In this document: one piece after another, positions 43,875 to 52,972 of the stretch | How the letters are laid out: each line of letters begins with the position of its first letter | Numbering within the stretch: the first letter of the stretch is position 1 | Source of the DNA: Granulicella sp. | GTDB lineage: Bacteria; Acidobacteriota; Terriglobia; Terriglobales; Acidobacteriaceae | Length of the DNA stretch: 64,000 nucleotides | NCBI GenBank assembly: GCA_027450185.1 | Contig: DAIDKF010000005.1 | Span: 62,304-126,303 of the forward strand | Direction: 5' to 3' | Program-made: the position numbers and the translations under genes | Notes under the pieces: generated by a model | Database searches by the model: none | What the model was told of the DNA's origin: nothing | What the model saw: only the letters and a program-made list of their open reading frames with translations

Positions 43875-43880
43875 ATGGTA
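43875..43880 (-). promoter_or_regulatory. TACCAT -10-like box before amidase
   Basis: TACCAT on the minus strand ends six bases before ATG 43868, supporting that start and a transcript separate from the RND operon. Confidence 0.4.
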
Positions 43881-43938
43881 CATGGGAAGGAATGCTGGAG
43901 AGAAGTTGTTGGGGGCAGAGAGGCAGTTAAGCAGATAG

Positions 43939-46900
43939 TCAGAGGGCGGGCTGGGCAGTGGCGGCGCGATGGTGGTTGCGGGTGAGCAGGTAGTAGATGA
44001 CGGGCGTGACGATGAGGCTGAGGACCATGGAGATCATGAGGCCGCCGATGACCGCGATGGCGAGGGGCTGGAGCATCTGCGAGCCGGCGCCGAGGGCGAA
44101 GGCCAGGGGCAACATGCCGCAGACGGCGGCGATGGCGGTCATGACGATGGGACGGAGGCGGCGTTGGGCGGCGTGGAGCATGGCCTCCTTGGCCGGGTCG
44201 TGGGCCGGGTCATAGGCGGGATAGACGCCGGTGGCGGCGAAGTCGGCGGCGCGTTTGGCTTCGGCCTGGGCGCGGAACTTCTCGTCGGCGTCGAGCAGCA
44301 GAATGCCGTTCTTGGCGACGATGCCGATGACCATGATGAGGCCCATGAAGCTGGCGACGTTGAAGTCGGTGTTGGTGATGAGCAGAGCGATGACGACGCC
44401 GGTGATGGAGAGGACGGAGCTGGTGAGGATGGCGATGGGCGCGGAGAAGTTGCGGAACTCGGCGAGCAGGACGCCGAAGACCAGAGCGAGGGCGAGGAGG
44501 AGAACGCGGGCGAGGTCGGCGAAGGACTTCTGCTGCTCCTGGTAGGTGCCGCCGTACTCCACGCGGACGGAGGGGGGAATGTGCAGGCTGTCGACGACTT
44601 GCTTGACTTTGACCATGGTGCCGCCGAGGTCGGAGCCTTCGAGGCGGCCGCTGACGACGATGAGGCGCTGAAGGTTCTCGGTATGGACCTCATTCTGGGG
44701 CGGTAGTTGGGTGATCTGGGCGAGGGAGCCGAGCGAGGCGGTGTGGCCGGTGCTGGAGTTGAAGACAGTGTTCTGGATGGCGTCGAAGTCGGCGCGGTTG
44801 GCGTCGGGGAGGCGGACGCGGATGGTGTAGGGGCGGCCGTGGAGGATGATGGGGTCGGTAGTGGGAAGGCCGTCAAGGATGGCGGTGGCGTCTTCTGCGA
44901 CTTCAGTGGGGGTGAAGCCGAGACGGGCGGCGACGACGGGGTCGATGTTGAAGTCGGTGGCGGGGCCGGAGATGGTGTTTTCGACGCCATTCTGGGTGTC
45001 GACGACACCGGGAATCTTCTGGATGGCGGCCTGAACGCGGGGGCCGAGCTGGTTGAGCAGGGCGGGATCGTTGTTGAAGAGCTTGATCTGGATGGGCTCG
45101 GGCGAGTTGGAGAGATCGCCGATCATGTCCTGAAGTACCTGGGTGAACTCGATGTCGAGGGTGGGTTCGGTGGAGGCGATCTGCTGGCGGACGTCGGCGA
45201 TGACTTCGTCGATGGAGCGGGAGCGCTTGTGTTTGAGACGGACGCTGAAGTCGCCGGTGTTGGCCTCGGTGACGGCGGCGAGGCCGAGCTGGAGGCCGGT
45301 GCGGCGTGAGGTGATCTCGACTTCGGGAGTCTTCTGAAGGATGCGCTCGACGTGCTCAAGGATGCGGTTGGTCTCGGCCAGCGAGGTGCCGGCGGGAGTG
45401 AGGTAGTCGAGGATGAACGCTCCTTCGTCCATGGCGGGAAGGAGGTCGGAGCCAAGGCCGGAGTAGGCGAAGTAGCCGCCGATGACGAGGATGAGGCAGC
45501 CGATGCCGAGGACGAGGGGCCGGTTAAGGGCGAGGCTGAGCGCGCGCGCGTGGGCGTGGAGGATGCGGCGCATGACGGGACCGTCTTTGTGGCCGCCAAC
45601 TTCCTCGCCGTGGAGCTCCGGCTGTGGCTCGGCTGCGCCGGTGTCAGTGGCAGCGACGTGCTTCCTGCTGCGGAGAAGGGAGAGGCTGAGCGAGGGCGTG
45701 AAGGTGAGGGCGAGGGCGAGCGAGGTGAGCAGCGCGGCAGTCATGGTGACGGCCAGTGCGCGGAAGAAGCTGCCGGTGACGCCGGTGACGGAGATGAGGG
45801 GGAGGAAGACGACGACGGGGGTGAGGGTGGAGAAGACGAGAGGAGTGGTGATCTCGCTGAGTGCGCTGCGGACGGCGTCGGTGCGGGACTGGCCGGAGTC
45901 GCGGTGGACAACGATGTTTTCGACGACAACGATGGCGTCATCGATGACCAGGCCGATGGCTGCGGCGAGACCGCCGAGGGTCATGAGGTTGAAGGACTGG
46001 CCGATGATCCAGAGGAAGAGGATGGTGACGGCGACGGTTACAGGGATGACGAGGCCGGCGACAAGGGAGCTGGACCAGTCGCGGAGAAAGAGGAAGAGGA
46101 TGATGCAGGCGAGGACGAGGCCGATGAGGATGGCGTCGCGAACGCTGGCGATGGACTCGCGGACGAGTTCGGACTGGTCATAGAAGGGAGTGAGGTGGAC
46201 GCCGGGAGGGAGGGTTTTCTGGAGCTCTGCGATCTTGATGGCGATGGCGTCGGCTACCTGAACGGTGTTGGAGGATGGCTGACGGGCGATGTTGATGAGG
46301 ACGGAGGGGCGGCCGTTGGCGGTGACCATGGTGTAGACGGGCATGGGCCCGGTACGGACCTCTGCGACGTCACCGACGCGGACGGGTGCGCCGGCGGGAG
46401 TGGTCTTGATGACGAGGTTCGAGAGCTCGGCGATGCTGTGCGCCTGGGCTCCGATGAGGCCGAGAATGAGTTCGTGATTGGCTTCGTAGAGGCCCGGGGA
46501 GTCGATGATGTTGGAGGCCTGGACGCCGTTGACGATGTCGAGGATGGTGATGCCGGTGGTCTGCAACCGTGCGAGGTTGGGGACGATGTGGTACTCAGGG
46601 ACCTGGCCACCCTGGACGGTGACGGTGCTGACGCCGAAGACATGATTGAGAGGCGGTTTGAGGTCGTAGGTGGCGATCTCCCAGAGGCGCGACTGGGAGA
46701 TCGTTTGCGCTCCACGATTGTCTGCCGTGAGGGCGTAGCCGAGGATGGGGAAGGTGGCGAAGGTGAGGCGGTTAGAGGTGAGCTTGGCGGTGGGGGGCAG
46801 CTCCTGCGCGACCTTTGCGAGGGCCGCGTCGGTGAGTTGCAGGGTGCGGTACATGTCGACATTCCAGTCGAAGAAGAGACTGACTTCTGCCGAGCCGCGG

Positions 46901-47184
46901 CTGGTGTTGCTGCGAACGCTGAGCAGGCCGGGTACGCTGTTGACTGCGTCTTCGATGGGCTTGGTAATGGTGACCTGCATCTGTTCGACGGGCATGACGC
47001 CGTTGTCGATGCCGATGACGATGCGGGGAAAGTTGGTATCGGGAAAGACGGAGATGGGTACCTGAAAGGCTGCGTAGGCACCGGCGATGGTGAGGACGGC
47101 GAGGAAGAAAAATATGGTCTTGGTGGAGCGCGCGAGCCAGAAAGGACGGGCTGTGCGGGAGTTGGCGGAGTGGGAAGCAGGCAT
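43939..47184 (-). CDS. RND-family efflux transporter, inner-membrane pump
   Basis: 1081-residue proton-driven AcrB/CusA-superfamily pump with two repeats of a helix plus a large periplasmic loop. First helix is TIFFFLAVLTIAGAYAAF, with the porter region from VFPDTNFPRIVIGIDN. TM4 proton-relay Asp pair is in GLVIDDAIVVVENI near residue 405. Second-half TM helices are FMGLIMVIGIVAKNGILLLDADE and GMLPLAFALGAGSQMLQPLAIAVIGGL. An insert rich in charged residues (about 520-555) separates the halves. The start overlaps the adaptor stop (TGATG). Substrates are unknown; sequence does not clearly choose drug or metal. Confidence 0.95.
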   Translation of the reverse strand: MPASHSANSRTARPFWLARSTKTIFFFLAVLTIAGAYAAFQVPISVFPDTNFPRIVIGIDNGVMPVEQMQVTITKPIEDAVNSVPGLLSVRSNTSRGSAEVSLFFDWNVDMYRTLQLTDAALAKVAQELPPTAKLTSNRLTFATFPILGYALTADNRGAQTISQSRLWEIATYDLKPPLNHVFGVSTVTVQGGQVPEYHIVPNLARLQTTGITILDIVNGVQASNIIDSPGLYEANHELILGLIGAQAHSIAELSNLVIKTTPAGAPVRVGDVAEVRTGPMPVYTMVTANGRPSVLINIARQPSSNTVQVADAIAIKIAELQKTLPPGVHLTPFYDQSELVRESIASVRDAILIGLVLACIILFLFLRDWSSSLVAGLVIPVTVAVTILFLWIIGQSFNLMTLGGLAAAIGLVIDDAIVVVENIVVHRDSGQSRTDAVRSALSEITTPLVFSTLTPVVVFLPLISVTGVTGSFFRALAVTMTAALLTSLALALTFTPSLSLSLLRSRKHVAATDTGAAEPQPELHGEEVGGHKDGPVMRRILHAHARALSLALNRPLVLGIGCLILVIGGYFAYSGLGSDLLPAMDEGAFILDYLTPAGTSLAETNRILEHVERILQKTPEVEITSRRTGLQLGLAAVTEANTGDFSVRLKHKRSRSIDEVIADVRQQIASTEPTLDIEFTQVLQDMIGDLSNSPEPIQIKLFNNDPALLNQLGPRVQAAIQKIPGVVDTQNGVENTISGPATDFNIDPVVAARLGFTPTEVAEDATAILDGLPTTDPIILHGRPYTIRVRLPDANRADFDAIQNTVFNSSTGHTASLGSLAQITQLPPQNEVHTENLQRLIVVSGRLEGSDLGGTMVKVKQVVDSLHIPPSVRVEYGGTYQEQQKSFADLARVLLLALALVFGVLLAEFRNFSAPIAILTSSVLSITGVVIALLITNTDFNVASFMGLIMVIGIVAKNGILLLDADEKFRAQAEAKRAADFAATGVYPAYDPAHDPAKEAMLHAAQRRLRPIVMTAIAAVCGMLPLAFALGAGSQMLQPLAIAVIGGLMISMVLSLIVTPVIYYLLTRNHHRAATAQPAL

Positions 47185-48515
47185 CAGTCCTTGTCCTCCC
47201 TGGTGGTTCCGGCAGCGTTGTCAGTGCTCTTGTCGTCTCCGGCAACGCCGAGCCTGACCTTGGTGCCGTCCTGCAAGCCGTAGCCTCCGGTGTCGATGAC
47301 GAGGTCGCCGGGGGCGATGCCGCTGAGGATCTGCACGGTGTCGGGCAGCCGGATGCCGATGGTGACCGGCTTCAGGCGGGCGGTGCTTTGGCTGTCCACG
47401 ACCATCACGCTGAGGCTTCCATCGTCGGCGGGGAGCAGGGCGGAGGTGGGCACCTGCAAGGCGTTTGGCACGGTGCGGCCTACGATGGCGACGTGTGCGG
47501 GCGCTCCTGCTTTGAGCTTGGCGTCAGGGTTGGTGAGCTTGACCCAGATCTCGACGGTGGTCGAGCCGGGGTCGAGGGCGGGGCTGATGAGGGAGACGGC
47601 GCCTTGGATGGGGGTGTCCAAGCCGTGTACGGTAACCTGCGCCTTGTCGCCGACCTTCATGCGCTGGACCATGGCCTGGGAGAGATGCAGCTTGGCGATG
47701 AGCGAAGAGGTGTCCATGACGGTGACGAGCGGAGTTCCGGCCGGTGCCATCTCTCCGACAAAGAGTGGCCGGTCAGTGACGACACCGTCGATGGGGCTGC
47801 GCAGGGAGGCGTAGCTGGCGAGCGCTTCAGCGTTGAGGAGTTTGCCCCTGGCTGAGGTCAACTGGCCCTGCGCGGCCCTGCCGCTGGCTTCGCGGCCGAT
47901 ACTTTCGAGAGACTGGAGATGCTTGGCGGCCGTGTCATACGCAGCCTGCGCCTGCACCAGCGCGGCCTTGGCTGTATCGAGATCGCGGCCGGGGATTGCG
48001 CCCTCCTGAAAGAGTTGCGTTCGGCCTTTGACGATGCTCTGGTTCAGGCCGAGGTTTGCTTTGGCCTGCGCGAGATCGAGTTGCGCCGTTTGCGTGGCCT
48101 CCGGCAACTGGATGCTGGTCGCCTGCTGGTAGGCCGCCTGCGCCGCGGTGTAGCTGCCCTGATTGTCCAGCGCGTTGCCCTGCAGGTCGCGGTCTTCGAG
48201 GGTGACGAGCAGCTCGCCGGCGTGGACGTGCGTTCCTCGCTGCACGTAGAACTTCTTGATTGGAGCGCTGATCTTGGGAGAGAGCGCTGCTTCGGCGAGC
48301 GGAGAGAGGACGGCGTCGCCCTGAATCTGCTCGGAGATGGGGGCGACCTCGGGCTTCGCTGCCTGAACGGCGACGAGGACCTGGGGTGTGGTCTCGTCCT
48401 GTTTGCAGCCGGCGAGCGCAAGGCAGCAGAGGAGCGCCGCAGCGGCGTACTTCCATGCGCCGCGCGATGACATGCGTTGGTTCACAAGATCACTGCTGAT
48501 GGGTGGAAGCATCAT
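47184..48515 (-). CDS. RND periplasmic adaptor lipoprotein (HlyD/AcrA family)
   Basis: Membrane-fusion protein bridging the RND pump and TolC, 443 residues. Lipobox LALAGC follows a hydrophobic segment (YAAAALLCCLALAGC), so it is probably lipid-anchored. A barrel-sandwich/lipoyl half is in KISAPIKKFYVQRGTHVHAGELLVTLEDRDL; a coiled-coil hairpin spans about residues 110-215; the second lipoyl half is LRSPIDGVVTDRPLFVGEMAPAG. ATG 48515 lies three bases after the TolC stop and suits coupling; ATG 48473 nearer the signal peptide is an alternative. Middle gene of a tolC-adaptor-pump operon. Confidence 0.93.
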   Translation of the reverse strand: MMLPPISSDLVNQRMSSRGAWKYAAAALLCCLALAGCKQDETTPQVLVAVQAAKPEVAPISEQIQGDAVLSPLAEAALSPKISAPIKKFYVQRGTHVHAGELLVTLEDRDLQGNALDNQGSYTAAQAAYQQATSIQLPEATQTAQLDLAQAKANLGLNQSIVKGRTQLFQEGAIPGRDLDTAKAALVQAQAAYDTAAKHLQSLESIGREASGRAAQGQLTSARGKLLNAEALASYASLRSPIDGVVTDRPLFVGEMAPAGTPLVTVMDTSSLIAKLHLSQAMVQRMKVGDKAQVTVHGLDTPIQGAVSLISPALDPGSTTVEIWVKLTNPDAKLKAGAPAHVAIVGRTVPNALQVPTSALLPADDGSLSVMVVDSQSTARLKPVTIGIRLPDTVQILSGIAPGDLVIDTGGYGLQDGTKVRLGVAGDDKSTDNAAGTTREDKD

Positions 48516-48518
48516 CGA

Positions 48519-49889
48519 TCAAAACCTTCCCGTAAGTGTCTGAAGATTGGCCAGCGCGAGTTGATACCGGACGACGCCATCGGCGCGAGCGATCTCTGCG
48601 GCGAGTAAAGAATTCTGCGCGTCGACGACTTCGAGCACGGAGCCATCGCCGCCGGTGTAGCGCAGTTCGGTGAGGTGAAGACTCTGCTGCGCAGTGGTGA
48701 CGCTGGCGTCGAGGGAAGACAACTGGTCGCGTGCGGTGACAGCACTATCGTAGAGTTCGGAGAGGTCCGCGATCAATTGGCGCTGGGTTGTGGAGAGAGC
48801 GACGCGAGCGACGTCACGGCGAATCTCGCTCTGCTTGACCTTGTGCTCGGTGGATAGCCAGTCCCAGATGGGAATGTCGAGCGAGACGCTGGCGGAGTAG
48901 CCGAGGTTGCGCGTGGCGTTGGGGCCGTTGATGGCAAATTGCGGTGCGTCGATGCCGTAGGTGACGTTCAGTCCGAGGTCGGGAAGATAGGCCGCGCGCG
49001 CGGTGGTGACGTCGGCTTCACTGGCGTGCAGCGCAGCCAGTGCGCGCATCATCTCCGGATTATTCTTGCTGGCGTCGGCGTCGATCACGCTGCGGTCGGG
49101 AAGGACGGGAGGAGCGGCGGACTCGGTCTGGAAGGGGGTGCGCGGATCGGGGAACATAAGTACGGCCAGTTCGAGGCGAGCGGTGGAGGCAGCGAGGGTT
49201 GCGTCCTGCACATCGCGGACGCGCTGCTGCTGCTGGAGTTCGGCCTTGACGACGTCGGCGTGAGCGGCCTCGCGGGCCTGCTCGCGTTGGTGCGTGATGG
49301 CGAGGAAGTGGTCCGCGTCATCCTTGCTGCGTTGTACGACGACCAGCTTGGTCTCTGCGGCTGCGACTCCATAGTAGAGCGCGACGACGGCGGAGAAGAG
49401 ACCGCGGCGCGCGATCTCGGCCTCTGCTGCGGCCTGGGCGGCGCGGGCGTTGGCCGCAGCCACGGCGCTGACTTGTTGGAGACCGAGGGTCTCGTTGACG
49501 ACGCCTTCGCTAGCGTATTCATGCACGGCGTTGTTGGCGATGAAGCGCGGTGCGGACGAGGTGGTGGTCTGGCCGATGCGGTCCGTGGAGCCGTTGCCCT
49601 GGGTGAAGAGATATTGATTGTGATAGGTGACGGACGGAAGCAGGCTGGCGATGGCAACGGACCGATCCAGCCGGGCGAGGCGACCCTGGGCGAGTGCCGC
49701 GGCGAAGGCGGGCTCATTGGCCTCGGCGAGATGGACGGCTTGATCGAGCGAGATTGAATTGGCGGCTGCGGGAACGTGTGCGGAAGAGGATGCAACGGAC
49801 TGTGCGAAGACAACGGCTCCGCCGAAGAGCAGCGAAACGCAGAGGACTTTCACCATGGATCTCTGGAGTATGGATGGAGAGCAACTCAT
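48519..49889 (-). CDS. TolC-family outer-membrane efflux protein
   Basis: 456-residue outer-membrane channel. A signal peptide (VKVLCVSLLFGGAVVFA) is followed by two TolC/OEP repeats: SLDQAVHLAEANEPAFAAALAQGR near residue 47 and a matching second set (NPEMMRALAALHASEADVTTARAAYLPDLGLNV, then LRYTGGDGSVLEVVDAQNSLLAAE). First gene of the operon, ending three bases before the adaptor start. Start 49889 is chosen because TGTAAT lies six bases upstream; ATG 49856 would give a shorter leader peptide and has no better signal. A 25-bp repeat array lies just upstream. Confidence 0.93.
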   Translation of the reverse strand: MSCSPSILQRSMVKVLCVSLLFGGAVVFAQSVASSSAHVPAAANSISLDQAVHLAEANEPAFAAALAQGRLARLDRSVAIASLLPSVTYHNQYLFTQGNGSTDRIGQTTTSSAPRFIANNAVHEYASEGVVNETLGLQQVSAVAAANARAAQAAAEAEIARRGLFSAVVALYYGVAAAETKLVVVQRSKDDADHFLAITHQREQAREAAHADVVKAELQQQQRVRDVQDATLAASTARLELAVLMFPDPRTPFQTESAAPPVLPDRSVIDADASKNNPEMMRALAALHASEADVTTARAAYLPDLGLNVTYGIDAPQFAINGPNATRNLGYSASVSLDIPIWDWLSTEHKVKQSEIRRDVARVALSTTQRQLIADLSELYDSAVTARDQLSSLDASVTTAQQSLHLTELRYTGGDGSVLEVVDAQNSLLAAEIARADGVVRYQLALANLQTLTGRF

Positions 49890-49895
49890 TCGGTC

Positions 49896-49901
49896 ATTAC
49901 A
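49896..49901 (-). promoter_or_regulatory. TGTAAT -10-like box of efflux operon
   Basis: TGTAAT (minus strand) ends six bases before ATG 49889. The first 25-bp repeat begins 27 bases further upstream, at the -35 position. Confidence 0.4.
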
Positions 49902-49928
49902 CTACAAAGCCGAGATTAAGCCATCCTT

Positions 49929-50003
49929 AAGCGTCTCTAAAATACTGTTTGCAAAGTATCTCTAAAATACTGCGCGCCAAGCATCTCTGAGATGTTGCGT
50001 GGG
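49929..50003. repeat. Three 25-bp direct repeats upstream of efflux operon
   Basis: Units start at 49929, 49954 and 49979. The shared core TCTCTAAAATACTG is identical in the first two (49934, 49959); the third keeps TCTCT (49984) but reads TCTCTGAGATGTTG. Inside them are a dyad AGTAT-N7-ATACT (49955-49971) and a palindrome CATCTC-T-GAGATG (49982-49994). This looks like an operator array for a regulator not encoded next door. Confidence 0.75.
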
Positions 50004-50401
50004 TTCGGAGGGTTCATGCACCTTAGTTCATACCTTAGATGCTCTTGAAGCCGCGGCCATGTCCGTGAAACGCGGCCGATTATTTCGCGGCGGCCTTGGG
50101 TGCGTCTGACGATGCCTTCCCATCGTGCGCGTACTCCATCCAATGACGTTGAGTAGATATGCGCTCTTGGCCGAAGGAGGCTTTCGGCTTGCTTGGCGAT
50201 GCCGTACTGGAGAATTTGCCAGGCGAGAGGGGCCTGACGAATGTCGTACCCGGCGTCGTGCGTCAGTGACAGGCCGAGTTGTACACGCTGCCAGGGTGGC
50301 GAGTGGTGGGGTGGCCGTGGTTCGCGTGGGAGAGGGGTTTTGGGCTAGGCTGTTGGAACGCTGTCGCTGCTAAAACTTCTTAGGATGGGATCACCCTGCT
50401 T
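50004..50401. other. Gene-free stretch before S9 peptidase
   Basis: About 400 bases with no convincing gene. Short open frames on both strands lack ribosome sites and coding-like composition. It presumably holds the peptidase promoter. Confidence 0.4.
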
Positions 50402-52897
50402 ATGCTGAATCGCCAGTCTTCGAACGTCTTTGCGAGTGTGTTGGTGCTCGCCTCCGCTGCCGTGCTGCCTGCTGTAGCGCAGCAGGTTTATACGACGCAG
50501 GATTATGCGCAGGCGGAGCGATGGATGTCGTACAACGTGAATCCGCTGGTGCACCATACTGTGCGCGGGGTGGAGTATCTGCCGAGCGGGCGTGTGTTCT
50601 ATCGCGATCCGGGAGTGGGCGGGACGATGTACATGATCGCCGGGCAGACGGCGGATGCGAAGGCGTGGAGCGTGGCTCCGGCGTTCGATAACGCGAAGCT
50701 GGCGGCGGCGATCAATGCCGCGATCGCAACAGCGAACATGGCGGACAAAAACACAAAGCCAGAGCCCGAGGCCAAGGCGCCAGCGAAGGTGGAGGCGGCG
50801 AAGCTGGGGGTGACGGAGTACAGGGAAGAGGCCAACGGCGGGTTTGCGGTGACGACGGCGGAGGGTGTGTTCGATTGCGATGCGGGAGTGACGGCTTGCA
50901 CGGAAGAGCCGAAGCCACCAGCGCCGGAGGAGACGGCGGAGAAGGCCGGAACCAAGGCGGGGACGAAAAAAGCCGCGATCGCACGGCGGCATGCGGGGGA
51001 GGCGAATCTTTCGCCGGACAAGAAGCTGGGCGCGTTTATTCGCGATAACAATCTGTGGGTTCGGACGGTGGCTACGGGTGAGGAGCGGCAGTTGACGACC
51101 GATGGTGCGGAAGACTTTGGATATGCGACGGACAATGCGGGGTGGCAACACTCCGAGGGCGCAATCCTGACGTGGTCGGCGGATGGGAAGAAGATTGCGA
51201 CGTTCCAGCAGGACCAGCGGAAGACGGGGCTGATGTATCTGGTGCCGGTGACGAACCGGCACCCGAAGCTGGAGGCATGGCGGTATCCGCTGGTGGGAGA
51301 TAAGGACGTCACGATGATTGAGCCGGTGGTGATCGATGTGGCGACGGCGAAGGTGGTGCGGTTGAAGACGGAGCCGTTGGAGCATCGCAGCATGGAGTGC
51401 GATGACGTGAGCTGCGATGGGGATGGGCGTTGGAATGATGTCGAGTTCTCGCCGGATGATGCGCGGCTGGCGTTTGTGGCGACGTCGCGGGACCACAAGG
51501 ATGAGTGGGTGAAGGTGGCGGATGCGTCGACGGGAGACGTGCGCGATGTGTATCACGAACACGTGGACACGTACTACGGCTGGCAGGCGAAGACGGACTG
51601 GAAGGTGCTGTGGGATTCGAATGAGTTTCTGTGGGTGAGTGAGCGGAGCAACTGGGCGCAGGCTTATCTGTATGATCTGACGACGGGTGAGATGAAGAAC
51701 CAGGTGACGCGCGGCGATGGGCCGGTGTGGGAGATGAAGTATGTGGACGGGAAGAACCGCGTGCTGTATTTCACAGCGACCAGCAAGGTGAAGGGTGAAG
51801 ACCCTTACGACGTGCACTACTTCCGCGTGGACCTGGATGGGAAGCATCAGCGGCTGCTGACGCCGGAGGTGGCGACGCACGAGGTGACGGCGGCGAAGGA
51901 TGGGACGACGTTCGTCGATGCGTACTCGACTGTGGATACTCCGCAGACGGTGGTGGTGCGGGACAACACGGGCAAGGTGCTGGTGACGCTGGCGAAGCAG
52001 GATATCTCGCAGTTGGTGGCGGCGGGATGGAAGGCTCCGGAGCGGGTGGAGATGAAGGCGCGGGATGGGAAGACGGCGGTGTACGGGATATTGTTCAAGC
52101 CGACGAAGCTCGATGCTACGAAGAAGTATCCGGTGGTGGATTATGTGTATCCGGGGCCGCAGGATGGGTCGTGCTCGGTGTTTGGGCCGCCGGGATTTGA
52201 GGCGTCGCGCGGAGACTTGCAGGCGATGGCGGACCTGGGGTTCGCGGTGGTGTGCATTGACGGGATGGGGAACCCGCACCGGTCGAAGAGCTTCCATGAT
52301 GCACATGCGTCGAACCCGGCGGAGATGAACGACGATACGATTCCCGACCAGGTGGCCGGGATCAAGGAACTGGCGACGCGGTATGCGTGGATGGATGCGG
52401 AGCGGGTGGGGATTACGGGACACTCGGGCGGCGGGAATGCTACGGTGTCGGCGATGTTCCACTTCCCGGACTTCTTCAAGGTGGGTTGGGCGGAGAGCGG
52501 CAACCACGACCAGAGGGAGTATGAGGACGATTGGGACGAGCGCTGGGCCGGGTTGGAGGTGATGGGGCCGGATGGCGCGGACAACTATGCGGAGCAAGCC
52601 AACGCAGGCTATGCGAAGAACCTGAAGGGGCATCTGATGCTGACGCATGGAACGATGGACGATAACGTTCCGCCGAACAACACGCTGTTGGTGGTGGACG
52701 CGCTGATCAAGGCGAACAAGGACTTCGACATGCTGATGGTTCCGAATGTGCACCATGGATACGCTGCCGCTTCGCCCTATGTGATGAAGCGGAAGTGGGA
52801 TTATTTTGTGAAGTATCTTGCGGGAGGCGTGCCGGCGATGGACTTTGTGCCGAAGTCGTATGAGGAGATTGTGAAGGCGTACTACGCGGCGCAGTGA
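50402..52897 (+). CDS. Exported S9-family prolyl oligopeptidase (DPP-IV-like)
   Basis: 831-residue serine peptidase probably removing dipeptides, often Xaa-Pro, outside the cytoplasm. Signal peptide is FASVLVLASAAVLPAVAQ. A beta-propeller spans about residues 30-560 (for example NLSPDKKLGAFIRDNNLWV, ILTWSADGKKIATFQQDQ), interrupted by a Lys/Glu/Ala-rich insert near 115-185. In the hydrolase domain the Ser is in ITGHSGGGNATVS near 680, Asp in HGTMDDNVPP near 760 and His in NVHHGYAAAS near 786. Two Cys pairs may form disulfides. No strong Shine-Dalgarno before ATG. A hairpin terminator follows. Confidence 0.94.
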   Translation: MLNRQSSNVFASVLVLASAAVLPAVAQQVYTTQDYAQAERWMSYNVNPLVHHTVRGVEYLPSGRVFYRDPGVGGTMYMIAGQTADAKAWSVAPAFDNAKLAAAINAAIATANMADKNTKPEPEAKAPAKVEAAKLGVTEYREEANGGFAVTTAEGVFDCDAGVTACTEEPKPPAPEETAEKAGTKAGTKKAAIARRHAGEANLSPDKKLGAFIRDNNLWVRTVATGEERQLTTDGAEDFGYATDNAGWQHSEGAILTWSADGKKIATFQQDQRKTGLMYLVPVTNRHPKLEAWRYPLVGDKDVTMIEPVVIDVATAKVVRLKTEPLEHRSMECDDVSCDGDGRWNDVEFSPDDARLAFVATSRDHKDEWVKVADASTGDVRDVYHEHVDTYYGWQAKTDWKVLWDSNEFLWVSERSNWAQAYLYDLTTGEMKNQVTRGDGPVWEMKYVDGKNRVLYFTATSKVKGEDPYDVHYFRVDLDGKHQRLLTPEVATHEVTAAKDGTTFVDAYSTVDTPQTVVVRDNTGKVLVTLAKQDISQLVAAGWKAPERVEMKARDGKTAVYGILFKPTKLDATKKYPVVDYVYPGPQDGSCSVFGPPGFEASRGDLQAMADLGFAVVCIDGMGNPHRSKSFHDAHASNPAEMNDDTIPDQVAGIKELATRYAWMDAERVGITGHSGGGNATVSAMFHFPDFFKVGWAESGNHDQREYEDDWDERWAGLEVMGPDGADNYAEQANAGYAKNLKGHLMLTHGTMDDNVPPNNTLLVVDALIKANKDFDMLMVPNVHHGYAAASPYVMKRKWDYFVKYLAGGVPAMDFVPKSYEEIVKAYYAAQ

Positions 52898-52925
52898 GGC
52901 AGAGTGTAGAGCATAGCGAAGGACG

Positions 52926-52959
52926 AGAGGCGCTCGCCGGGGGATTGGCGGGCGTCTCT
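52926..52959. terminator. Hairpin between S9 peptidase and gluQ
   Basis: 13-bp stem (52926-52938 with 52947-52959, two G-T wobbles) around an eight-base GGGGG-containing loop, between convergent stops at 52897 and 52973. Followed by GTTTG on the plus strand. Confidence 0.65.
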
Positions 52960-52972
52960 GTTTGCGGTGACG

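Noticed and set aside
45352-47283. 643-codon plus-strand frame opposite the RND pump
   Set aside because: Repetitive Gly/Asp/Glu/Ala sequence mirroring the pump's codons; no ribosome site.
49929-50003. 25-bp direct repeats as a CRISPR array
   Set aside because: The period is 25 with no separate unique spacers, only three copies and no cas genes.
49937-50143. 68-codon minus-strand frame covering the 25-bp repeats
   Set aside because: Overlaps the repeat array, lacks a ribosome site, and has no recognisable features.
50345-52756. 803-codon minus-strand frame opposite the S9 peptidase
   Set aside because: Extremely His/Arg/Pro-rich with no domain; antisense artefact.
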